From Synergistales bacterium (lineage in GTDB: Bacteria; Synergistota; Synergistia; Synergistales; 79-D21): a stretch of 6,518 bases of DNA. Location: contig JADLKH010000005.1 in NCBI GenBank assembly GCA_015657435.1, positions 139,193 to 145,710 of the forward strand, given 5' to 3'. Shown here one piece after another: positions 1-5,592 of this stretch. Every line of letters starts with the position of its first letter. Position 1 is the stretch's first letter. A program made the translations under genes and the position numbers. The notes under the pieces were generated by a model. That model did not search any database. It saw only the letters and a program-made list of their open reading frames with translations, and had not been told where the DNA came from.

Positions 1-813
1 CCCCCCGAGTTGCTCGAACAGCAGATTCTACGGGCGCGATCCCTGACGAACCGTCCCTTCGGACTGAACATCATGCTGCTTTCCCCGACTGCGGATGAGG
101 CGATCGAGCTGGCTGCACTTCACCGTGTCCCCGTGGTGACCACGGGAGCCGGAGCACCCGGAAAGGTCATCGACAGGCTCAAGCCTCTCGGGACGACAAT
201 TGTCCCGGTCATCGCCTCGGTGGCCCACGCGAGGCGGGTGGAGAAGCAGGGAGCCGATGCCGTTGTCGCCGAAGGAACAGAGTCGGGAGGACACGTCGGC
301 GAATCCACGACCATGACGCTTGTTCCGCAGGTTGTCGATGCGATCGGAATTCCCGTCATTGCAGCGGGCGGAGTGGCCGATGGGAGGGGTGTCGCGGCAG
401 CTTTCGCGCTTGGAGCCGAGGGAGTACAGGTCGGAACGAGATTTGTCTGCTGCACCGAGTGCAACGCCCATCCCCTCTACAAGCAGGAAATCATCGCGGC
501 CGGGGATCGTTCCACGGTCACGACGGGCAAAAGAACGGGACACCCCGTTCGGTGCCTCAAGAACAAACTTACGCATGAATTCGACAAACTCGAAGAGCGG
601 CTCGCCGAAATTCACGAATTTGAAGAACTCGGTGCCGGAAAGCTTCGAAAAGCCGTTGTCGAGGGAGATGTCGAATGGGGATCCGTCATGGCCGGCCAGA
701 TTGCCGGATTGATCCGCGATGTCCGACCTGCAGCGGAGATCATCACGGAAATGTTTGCCGAAGCCGAAGAGGTTATCCGCCGACTTGCATCGAACCTTGA
801 GAACAAGGGGTGA
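1..813 (+). CDS. fabK: Enoyl-ACP reductase II (FabK), 5'-truncated by window edge
   Basis: FMN-dependent enoyl-ACP reductase of the nitronate monooxygenase (2-nitropropane dioxygenase-like) TIM-barrel family. It catalyses the last reduction of each fatty-acid elongation round in the cytoplasm. The frame is open from base 1, so the TTG at 10 is not taken as the start: comparison with remembered FabK sequences puts the first visible codon near residue 47, leaving about 45 N-terminal residues outside the window. Visible family blocks are NIMLLSP, VVTTGAGAPGK, the EGTESGGHVG segment whose His (codon 292-294) matches the essential FabK histidine, IPVIAAGGVADG, GVQVGTRF (phosphate/FMN binding) and the C-terminal SVMAGQIAGL. 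These, together with fabD and fabG next door, favour FabK over a true nitronate monooxygenase. The stop at 811-813 lies 4 nt before fabD, and the last bases of fabK form the fabD ribosome site. The upstream promoter is not in view. Confidence 0.93.
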   Translation, partial: PPELLEQQILRARSLTNRPFGLNIMLLSPTADEAIELAALHRVPVVTTGAGAPGKVIDRLKPLGTTIVPVIASVAHARRVEKQGADAVVAEGTESGGHVGESTTMTLVPQVVDAIGIPVIAAGGVADGRGVAAAFALGAEGVQVGTRFVCCTECNAHPLYKQEIIAAGDRSTVTTGKRTGHPVRCLKNKLTHEFDKLEERLAEIHEFEELGAGKLRKAVVEGDVEWGSVMAGQIAGLIRDVRPAAEIITEMFAEAEEVIRRLASNLENKG

Positions 814-817
814 TTGC

Positions 818-1780
818 ATGCGCTACGCACTTGTTTTCCCGGGCCAGGGAGCACAAGAGGTGGGAATGGGAAAGACCCTTTTCGAAAGCCACCCCGTCGC
901 GAGGGAAATATTCGAAGCGGCGGATCGTGCGCTCGGCTATTCGTTGACCCGGATCATTTTCGAAGGACCTGAGGAGGAACTGACCCGGACCGAAAACACC
1001 CAACCCGCAATTCTTGCCGTTTCAATCGCCACAAAAGCCGTTATCGAAGAGGAGTTGGGCTATTCTCTCTCTCCGAGCCTCGTGGCCGGGCATAGCCTTG
1101 GCGAGTATACCGCGCTCGTCGCGGCGGGAACGTTGACGATCGAGGATGGAATAAGGCTCGTTCACCTGCGCGGCAAGTGGATGCAGGAGGCGGTTCCTGT
1201 CGGACAAGGTTCCATGGCGGCGATCCTCGGGCTGGATCCCGAACTTGTGGAGCAGGCCTGCAGGGAGGCCCGTAACGGCCAGGTCTGCAGCCCTGCCAAT
1301 TTCAACGCGCCCGGCCAAGTTGTGATCTCGGGCCACGCGGAAGCCGTAGCGCGTGCGGCCGAGACCGCCCGAAAACTGGGTGCCAAGAGGGCAATCCCCC
1401 TGAAAGTCAGCGCACCCTTCCATTGCAGTTTGATGGAACCGGTCGCAGACCGACTGACTGAAGCCTTTTCCGGCTGCTCCTGGAAAATCCCGTCCTGCCC
1501 GCTTGTCAATAACGTTTCCGCCTCCGTTGTGTCCGGAACGGCGGAAATCCGGCAAGCGCTTCGCAGCCAGACCTACAGTCCCGTCCGGTGGCTGGAATCG
1601 GTGCAGGAAATGGAACGCCAGGGGATCACTCACTACCTTGAGATCGGCCCCGGCAATGTCCTATCCGGCCTTGTCCGGAAGGGAAGCCGCAATGCCGTCA
1701 CTTTCGACACGGCCACGCAGGATGGGCTTGCCAAAATGCTGGCCGCACTGAGGGAAAAGGAGGCTGCTCCCGTTGAGTGA
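818..1780 (+). CDS. fabD: Malonyl-CoA:ACP transacylase (FabD)
   Basis: Transfers malonyl from CoA to the phosphopantetheine of acyl carrier protein, supplying the extender unit for FabF. The 320-residue length is normal for the family (about 305-320). Visible features are the N-terminal FPGQGAQ (residues 7-13), the nucleophile elbow GHSLGEYTA with Ser93, Arg118 in the HLRGKWMQ block that holds the malonyl carboxylate, His202 in the APFHCSLM block as catalytic partner, and Gln251, equivalent to the oxyanion-region Gln of E. coli FabD (known S92, R117, H201, Q250). ATG 818 is chosen because FPGQGAQ sits at the usual distance from the N-terminus and AAGGGGTGA at 805-813, overlapping the fabK stop, is a suitable ribosome site. 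The last 8 nt overlap fabG, which suggests translational coupling. No anomaly is seen. Confidence 0.97.
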   Translation: MRYALVFPGQGAQEVGMGKTLFESHPVAREIFEAADRALGYSLTRIIFEGPEEELTRTENTQPAILAVSIATKAVIEEELGYSLSPSLVAGHSLGEYTALVAAGTLTIEDGIRLVHLRGKWMQEAVPVGQGSMAAILGLDPELVEQACREARNGQVCSPANFNAPGQVVISGHAEAVARAAETARKLGAKRAIPLKVSAPFHCSLMEPVADRLTEAFSGCSWKIPSCPLVNNVSASVVSGTAEIRQALRSQTYSPVRWLESVQEMERQGITHYLEIGPGNVLSGLVRKGSRNAVTFDTATQDGLAKMLAALREKEAAPVE

Positions 1781-2518
1781 AAACAGAAAAGTAGCGCTTG
1801 TAACGGGGTCCGGCAAAGGAATCGGTCGTGCGGTAGCGATTGCCCTGGCTAAAAAGGGCATCGATATCGCCGTCAATTACAGCCGCTCTGAAGAGGCGGC
1901 CCTGAAAACCGCCGAAATGATCCGTAAAGAGGGGGGGAATGCCGGGTCTTCCGAGCGGATGTTTCAAAGACCGAAGATGTACGCGCCCTTTTCGAGGCGA
2001 CGAAGACTTCCCTCGGTCCGGTTTCGATTTTGGTGAACAACGCCGGGATCACCCGTGACTCTCTCCTTATCCGAATGAAGGACGAAGACTGGCACGAGGT
2101 GCTGACCCTCAATCTCGAAGCGGCGTTTCTTTGTTCACGCGAAGCTGTTCGCGACATGGCAAAGGCTCGTTGGGGACGAATCATCAATGTCAGTTCGGTT
2201 GTCGGCATCATTGGAAACCCCGGGCAGGCGAACTACTGCGCTTCCAAGGCCGGTCTTCTGGGACTCACGAAATCGATCGCCCGCGAATACGGGATGCGCG
2301 GGATTACGGCAAATGCCGTTGCTCCGGGTTGGATTGAAACCGATATGACGGCTTCCCTGAAGCCCGAGATCCGGGAGGCGATGTTGAAAACCGTCCCCGC
2401 CGCGAGGCCGGGACTTCCCGAAGATGTCGCATCCGTCGTCGCGTTCCTTGCCTCGGACGAGGCCTCCTACGTCAACGGCCAGACAATTGCCGTGGACGGC
2501 GGGATGACGATGGTTTAA
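1773..2518 (+). pseudogene. fabG: 3-oxoacyl-ACP reductase FabG, frame broken by one missing base
   Basis: NADPH-dependent short-chain dehydrogenase/reductase that reduces 3-oxoacyl-ACP. The 5' part (1773 to about 1943) encodes the Rossmann start with TGSGKGIG (residues 11-18). That frame then runs out at TGA 2034-2036 in unrelated sequence. Family sequence resumes in the -1 frame from about 1946 (VFRADVS, then ILVNNAGITRD) to TAA 2516-2518. One added base restores a 248-residue protein of normal length, with catalytic Ser142, Tyr155 and Lys159 and the usual DGGMTMV end. Bases 1931-1937 are a seven-G run. Restoring a base there reads EGGECRVF; a missing C near 1942 would read EGGNARVF, and both fit the family spacing. 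The start is TTG 1773, with AAAAGGAGG at 1755-1763 and a 9-nt spacer. No decay is seen beyond the shift, and FabG is usually essential, so a sequence error, very recent mutation or recoding is more likely than an old pseudogene. Confidence 0.9.
1931..1937 (+). other. Seven-G run in fabG, candidate slippery heptamer
   Basis: In the frame set by the fabG start, these bases read as the last G of GAG followed by GGG GGG, which is the X_XXX_XXX form of a -1 slippery heptamer. Slipping back one base, or transcriptional addition of one G, gives exactly the frame that encodes the rest of FabG. A weak stem, GGTCTT (1945-1950) with AAGACC (1967-1972) and a 16-nt loop, starts 7 nt downstream. No Shine-Dalgarno-like stimulator is seen 10-14 nt upstream. 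The run is equally a classic place for replication, sequencing or assembly indels, which is the simpler explanation. Confidence 0.35.
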
Positions 2519-2528
2519 AGTCATTTGG

Positions 2529-2538
2529 AAGGAGGTGA
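2529..2538 (+). promoter_or_regulatory. Near-perfect Shine-Dalgarno of acpP
   Basis: AAGGAGGTGA is fully complementary to the usual 3' end of 16S rRNA and lies 6 nt before ATG 2545. It is the strongest ribosome site in the window, which fits the need for far more carrier protein than enzyme from one operon transcript. Confidence 0.85.
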
Positions 2539-2544
2539 AGCACG

Positions 2545-2796
2545 ATGAAAAAGGAAGAGATTCTCTCCAGGCTTAAGGAAATCGTGATCGACCGGCTGGA
2601 CGTGGAGGAGGGCCAAATCAAGAACGAGGCTTCCTTCATCGAAGATCTCGGTGCCGATTCGCTCGACATCGTCGAGTTGATCATGGGCATTGAAGAGGAA
2701 TTCGATATCGAGATCCCCGACGAGGATGCCGAGAAACTCACGACCGTCGGAGAAGCACTCAATTACGTTATAGGCAAGCTGGGCGTCGAGGAGTAA
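2545..2796 (+). CDS. acpP: Acyl carrier protein (AcpP)
   Basis: Small acidic carrier that holds growing acyl chains as thioesters on 4'-phosphopantetheine and shuttles them between FabD, FabF, FabG and FabK; it also donates acyl groups for phospholipid synthesis. It has 83 residues against a usual 75-85. The attachment motif GADSLD places the modified Ser at residue 39, at the start of helix II. The recognition helix that follows ([19 protein letters not shown]) is strongly acidic, as expected for docking to basic patches on partner enzymes. The C-terminal TVGEALNYV block is also typical. The gene starts 26 nt after the fabG stop behind a near-perfect ribosome site and is followed by a GC-rich hairpin before fabF. 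Confidence 0.97.
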   Translation: MKKEEILSRLKEIVIDRLDVEEGQIKNEASFIEDLGADSLDIVELIMGIEEEFDIEIPDEDAEKLTTVGEALNYVIGKLGVEE

Positions 2797-2806
2797 ATTG
2801 TTTCAA

Positions 2807-2839
2807 AAGGGGCCGGGGATCTGCGTCCTCCGGCCCCTT
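2807..2839 (+). other. GC-rich hairpin between acpP and fabF
   Basis: AAGGGGCCGG (2807-2816) pairs perfectly with CCGGCCCCTT (2830-2839), and GGA/TCC can extend the stem inward with one bulge. The bases after it on the + strand (CCGAGAAATG) contain no T-run, so it is not a canonical intrinsic terminator for the operon. On the - strand the stem is followed by only a short run of T, and no gene is seen on that strand. It probably acts as a partial terminator, RNA-processing site or 3' stabiliser that raises acpP message over fabF. That role is inferred from position only. The whole 88-nt gap holds nothing else except the fabF ribosome site. Confidence 0.6.
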
Positions 2840-2869
2840 CCGAGAAATGCAGATCTTCACACATCGAAG

Positions 2870-2878
2870 AAGGAGTGA
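2870..2878 (+). promoter_or_regulatory. Ribosome binding site deciding the TTG start of fabF
   Basis: AAGGAGTGA ends 6 nt before TTG 2885. This spacing, together with the family N-terminus (RRVVITGLG) beginning directly at residue 2, decides the TTG as the real start. Confidence 0.8.
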
Positions 2879-2884
2879 CCCGGC

Positions 2885-4123
2885 TTGAGAAGAGTGGTCA
2901 TCACCGGGCTAGGAGTAGCGAGCCCCATCGGGATCGGTAAGGACGAATATTGGCGGGCGCTTCGTTCCGGCAAGAACGGGGTCGCACGGATCACACACTT
3001 TGACGCGGATAATTTCCCCGTGAAAATCGCTGCGGAAGTCAAGGGCTTCAAAGCTGACGACTGGATGGATCACAAGGAAGCCAGGCGTACCGACCGGGTT
3101 ATCCATTTCACGATGGCCGCAGGCGAGTTGGCTGTCAAGGATGGCGCTCTGGACGTTTCCAAGCTGGACAAGGAACGTTTCGGCGTCTTTCTTGGAAGCG
3201 CGGAAGGCGGCATTTTCACGAGTTACGAGAATATCAAAACGCTGATCGAAAAGGGACCGAATCGCGTCAGCCCCTTCTTTATTCCCATGATGATCAGCAA
3301 CATGCCGGCCGCCTACCTCGCGATCCGCTACGGAGCAAAAGGACCGAACATCTGCGTCGTCACCGCCTGTGCGACGGCGACCCATACGATGATCGAAGCC
3401 TTCAACACGATCAGAAGGGACGAAGCCGACATTATCCTTGCAGGCGGCGCTGAATCGGCCATTTCTCCCCTTGGTGTCGCAGGATTTGCTGCGATTAAAG
3501 CTCTCTCGACACGCAACGACGAACCCGAGCGCGCTTCCAGGCCCTTCGACAGCGAAAGGGATGGATTCATTCTCGGAGAAGGCGCCGGAGTCCTGGTCGT
3601 TGAAGAGCTTGAACACGCCAAAAGCAGGGGAGCGCGGATCTATGCCGAAATCTCCGGATACGGTTCAACCTGCGATGCCTACCATATCACCGCCCCCGAC
3701 CCAGAAGGCGACGGTGCGGCAAGGGCGATGCGCCAGGCTGTGGAGAGATCCGGCTGGAATATCGCGGAAGTCGATCTGATCAACGCCCACGGCACTTCTA
3801 CTCCGCTCAACGACAAAATGGAATCGAAAGCGATCCGAACCGTTTTTGGCGAACATACGCCCCAGGTTCTGGTCAATTCCACGAAATCGATGATCGGGCA
3901 CGGACTTGGTGCTGCCGGTGCTCTTGAGACGATTGCGGCGATCCAATCCATTACCGAAGGGTTTGTCCACCCCACCCTCAATCTGGAAAAACAGGACCCT
4001 GAATGCGAGATCAATGTCGTAGGGAAAGTTGGGGTCGAGTACCCGGTCAAACGGGCCCTGATCAATAATTTCGGATTCGGCGGCCATAACGGGGTCCTTG
4101 CGATACAGTCGTTTTCCGAATGA
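2885..4123 (+). CDS. fabF: 3-oxoacyl-ACP synthase II (FabF)
   Basis: Thiolase-fold condensing enzyme (KAS II) that joins malonyl-ACP to acyl-ACP with loss of CO2, lengthening the chain by two carbons. The 412 residues match the family. The catalytic Cys162 lies in VVTACATATH, and the two active histidines are His302 (NAHGTSTPLND) and His339 (STKSMIGHG), with Lys334 in the same STKS block. These line up with Cys163, His303, Lys335 and His340 of E. coli FabF. The Cys-His-His triad separates it from FabH (Cys-His-Asn). Phe398 in the C-terminal NNFGFGGHN loop is the gate residue; His replaces the Thr of E. coli just after it, which I regard as ordinary variation. The start is TTG. The stop overlaps the rnc start by 4 nt (ATGA). 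Confidence 0.96.
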   Translation: MRRVVITGLGVASPIGIGKDEYWRALRSGKNGVARITHFDADNFPVKIAAEVKGFKADDWMDHKEARRTDRVIHFTMAAGELAVKDGALDVSKLDKERFGVFLGSAEGGIFTSYENIKTLIEKGPNRVSPFFIPMMISNMPAAYLAIRYGAKGPNICVVTACATATHTMIEAFNTIRRDEADIILAGGAESAISPLGVAGFAAIKALSTRNDEPERASRPFDSERDGFILGEGAGVLVVEELEHAKSRGARIYAEISGYGSTCDAYHITAPDPEGDGAARAMRQAVERSGWNIAEVDLINAHGTSTPLNDKMESKAIRTVFGEHTPQVLVNSTKSMIGHGLGAAGALETIAAIQSITEGFVHPTLNLEKQDPECEINVVGKVGVEYPVKRALINNFGFGGHNGVLAIQSFSE

Positions 4124-4842
4124 GGCACCGCTTCGGCCAAACCCTGAAAAACGAAAGCCTGTGGGAAGAAAAGCTCATTCGTCTCCAGGAGCGGATCGGC
4201 TATTTCTTCCAGGACGCCCGTCTTCTCTGCAAAGCCCTGACTCATTCTTCTTTCCGATATGAAGCCGGCATCGAGGAAGACAACGAAAGGCTTGAATTTA
4301 TCGGGGATGCAGTCCTGCAGTTGCTTGTCACCGAAAAACTGCTTGCCCTTTTTCCTGAGGCGACCGAGGGGGATCTAACCAAAAAGAGATCCGCCCTCGT
4401 ATGCGAAGAAACCTTGCTCAAACACGAGAAACGTCTAAATCTCTACGAGTTTCTACGAGTGGGGAAGGGCATGGAAAAACAGGGGCTGCGCGGCACGCGA
4501 TCCGTCCGTGCAGACGCCGTAGAGGCTCTGATCGGTGCGATTTACTACGACGGAGGTCTTCCCGCAGCAGAAATATTCTTCAGCGAGGCCCTTTTTGAAA
4601 AGGAAGGCTATGGCTCCGGATTGATTTCGAACGACCCGAAATCTTCACTCCAGGAATTTCTTCAAGCGAGCGGCAAACCGCTTCCGGAATACATCCTCAT
4701 CGAAAAGTCTGGGCAGGACGATGCCCCGCACTTTCTTATCGCGATCCGTTCCGGAGAAGATATTCTCGCCACGGGAGCGGGATATTCGAAAAAAGAGGCT
4801 GAATTTGCCGCTGCCCGTCGTGCACTTGAGATCCTCTCATGA
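4120..4842 (+). CDS. rnc: Ribonuclease III
   Basis: Double-strand-specific endoribonuclease that processes rRNA precursors and structured mRNAs, acting as a dimer. The 240 residues are typical. The N-terminal endonuclease domain (about 25-150) carries the signature NERLEFIGDAVL with metal ligands Glu59 and Asp63, and DAVEALIGA with Asp132 and Glu135, corresponding to E41, D45, D114 and E117 of the E. coli enzyme. The C-terminal double-stranded RNA-binding domain (about 172-240) begins at DPKSSLQEFLQ and ends in the KKEAEFAAARRAL helix. ATG 4120 overlaps the fabF stop as ATGA. No good Shine-Dalgarno precedes it, so translation probably depends on coupling to fabF. The first 20 or so residues are an extension before the usual RIGYFF start of the fold. 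rnc directly after fabF or acpP is a common bacterial arrangement. Confidence 0.96.
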   Translation: MRHRFGQTLKNESLWEEKLIRLQERIGYFFQDARLLCKALTHSSFRYEAGIEEDNERLEFIGDAVLQLLVTEKLLALFPEATEGDLTKKRSALVCEETLLKHEKRLNLYEFLRVGKGMEKQGLRGTRSVRADAVEALIGAIYYDGGLPAAEIFFSEALFEKEGYGSGLISNDPKSSLQEFLQASGKPLPEYILIEKSGQDDAPHFLIAIRSGEDILATGAGYSKKEAEFAAARRALEILS

Positions 4843-4852
4843 GCACAACCGG

Positions 4853-4881
4853 TTGCATTTATTTTTCTGCTGCCCTATAAT
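4853..4881 (+). promoter_or_regulatory. Sigma-70-type promoter of the pyr operon
   Basis: TTGCAT (4853-4858) as a weak -35, a 17-nt spacer and a perfect TATAAT (4876-4881) as -10. Transcription would begin near 4888-4890 and give a leader of about 145 nt before pyrR, containing the whole attenuator. The -35 sits 10 nt after the rnc stop and overlaps the 10-base palindrome CAACCGGTTG (4846-4855). Confidence 0.72.
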
Positions 4882-4901
4882 CACTCCGGACAAAGCACCT
4901 A

Positions 4902-4934
4902 TCCTTTAAAGGGGTCCCGTGAGGCCCATAAGGA
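4902..4934 (+). promoter_or_regulatory. PyrR-binding loop (anti-antiterminator)
   Basis: The segment GGTCCCGTGAGGCC (4913-4926) fits the PyrR-binding consensus ARUCCNGNGAGGYU, except that the closing A-U pair is replaced by G-C, a compensated change. It is flanked by short GGG/CCC pairing and by a lower helix of TCCTT (4902-4906) with AAGGA (4930-4934), giving the lower stem, internal loop and upper stem known for this element. In the Bacillus model, UMP-bound PyrR stabilises this hairpin and so lets the downstream terminator form. PyrR itself is encoded just downstream. Confidence 0.88.
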
Positions 4935-4978
4935 GGAAAATCATTGAAGGCATGTGGAAAGCGGTTTACGATAAAGGA
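4902..4978 (+). promoter_or_regulatory. Antiterminator pairing of the pyr attenuator
   Basis: TCCTTTA (4902-4908) is exactly complementary to TAAAGGA (4972-4978). The first segment is the 5' arm of the PyrR loop and the second contains most of the outer 5' arm of the terminator, so the two folds exclude each other. Without PyrR this helix would break the terminator and permit read-through into pyrR-pyrB. The seven pairs are seen directly; the switching is inferred from the known PyrR mechanism. Confidence 0.7.
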
Positions 4979-5048
4979 CGTGGCGCCGGAAAGGCGCTGT
5001 GTCCTTTTTTTTTCCCGGGGGAGGGGAATCGTGAATGATGTTGCGTGA
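4944..5048 (+). CDS. Possible 34-residue leader peptide in the pyr leader
   Basis: TTG 4944 lies 7 nt after AAGGAGG (4930-4936) and opens a 34-codon frame ending at TGA 5046-5048. It runs across the whole terminator hairpin and its T-run (Leu-Phe-Phe codons) and overlaps the start of pyrR by 14 nt. The peptide ([13 protein letters not shown]...) resembles nothing I know, and has no pyrimidine-specific codon pattern that I can interpret. The Shine-Dalgarno is part of the 3' arm of the PyrR loop, so that sequence may exist only to pair with TCCTT. If translated, ribosomes would hinder both the PyrR loop and the terminator. An alternative 28-codon frame from ATG 4952 has a poorly spaced ribosome site. 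This is a candidate only. Confidence 0.25.
   Translation: MKACGKRFTIKDVAPERRCVLFFSRGRGIVNDVA
4973..5013 (+). terminator. Intrinsic terminator of the PyrR attenuator
   Basis: The arms 4973-4987 and 4993-5007 pair over 15 positions without a mismatch (three G-U pairs), closed by a GGAAA loop and followed by a T-run at 5005-5013. The hairpin ends just before the pyrR ribosome site. Its 5' arm is shared with the antiterminator. It is also the only terminator-like structure downstream of rnc, so it may end transcripts arriving from the fab operon as well. Confidence 0.92.
5018..5026 (+). promoter_or_regulatory. Ribosome binding site of pyrR
   Basis: The purine-rich GGGGAGGGG lies 8 nt before ATG 5035 and just 4 nt after the terminator T-run. 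The spacing favours ATG 5035 over the adjacent ATG 5038 and the later ATG 5062. Confidence 0.65.
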
Positions 5049-5586
5049 AAAGGCAAAACTGATGAGCGAGACGGATATGGAAAGGGCGATTCGCCGGATG
5101 GCCCACGAAATCGTCGAGACGAACAAGGGACTGGATAAGGTTGTTCTTGTCGGGATACAGCGACGGGGAGTCTTCCTCGCCCAGCGGATACGGGAAATTC
5201 TCCGGCAATTCGAGCAGGTCAAGGTCCCGACGGGAGAACTGGACATCACCCTTTACAGGGATGATCTGACGTTGCTTCACGACCATCCGGTCGTGCACAG
5301 CACCTCGATGCCTCTTGACATCACCGGGAAACATGTCGTTCTCGTTGATGATGTCATCTACACCGGCCGGACAATCCGGGCAGCTCTCGATGCCCTGATG
5401 GACTTGGGAAGGCCCGACATCGTCCAGTTGGCGGTCCTTGTGGACCGTGGCCACCGCGAACTTCCCATCTCTCCTAACTTTGTAGGGAAGAATATTCCCA
5501 CATCAAGGGATGAAGTCGTCGAAGTCCGCGTAAAGGAAATCGACGGCACCAACGAAGTCGTCATTTGCGAAAGGCAGGAGGCCTGA
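5035..5586 (+). CDS. pyrR: PyrR: pyr mRNA-binding attenuation regulator / uracil phosphoribosyltransferase
   Basis: Bifunctional protein that senses UMP/UTP against PRPP and binds the pyr leader RNA to promote termination; many members also convert uracil and PRPP to UMP. The 183 residues compare with about 175-185 for the family. The PRPP-binding loop [13 protein letters not shown] is at residues 101-113. Other family blocks are HEIVETNKG (24-32), VLVGIQRRG (37-45), [12 protein letters not shown] (67-78), [14 protein letters not shown] (132-145) and GKNIPTS (151-157), all close to Bacillus PyrR. A complete PyrR-binding loop and terminator sit directly upstream, so the gene should be autoregulated. 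ATG 5035 is chosen by its ribosome site; ATG 5038 or 5062 would give slightly shorter forms. pyrB follows after 6 nt, without the intervening uracil permease gene or second attenuator found in Bacillus. Confidence 0.96.
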   Translation: MMLREKAKLMSETDMERAIRRMAHEIVETNKGLDKVVLVGIQRRGVFLAQRIREILRQFEQVKVPTGELDITLYRDDLTLLHDHPVVHSTSMPLDITGKHVVLVDDVIYTGRTIRAALDALMDLGRPDIVQLAVLVDRGHRELPISPNFVGKNIPTSRDEVVEVRVKEIDGTNEVVICERQEA

Positions 5587-5592
5587 TCGGAA

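Noticed and set aside
719..817. Longer fabD starting at ATG 719
   Set aside because: It would add 33 residues inside fabK that do not resemble the family. The ATG at 818 has a ribosome site and places FPGQGAQ correctly.
28..819. Long open frame on the - strand opposite fabK
   Set aside because: It mirrors the codon structure of fabK, its product shows no recognisable motif, and fabK is certain on the + strand.
2030..2518. Separate gene starting at TTG 2030, encoding only the C-terminal part of an SDR protein
   Set aside because: No ribosome site precedes it, and the same frame encodes expected FabG sequence upstream to about 1946. It is the 3' part of a frameshifted fabG, not a separate short gene.
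2807..2839. Intrinsic terminator splitting the fab operon
   Set aside because: The + strand has no T-run after the stem, so I call it a hairpin of unknown role instead.
2909..3616. 235-codon open frame on the - strand opposite fabF
   Set aside because: Shadow of the fabF coding pattern without its own motifs or start signals.
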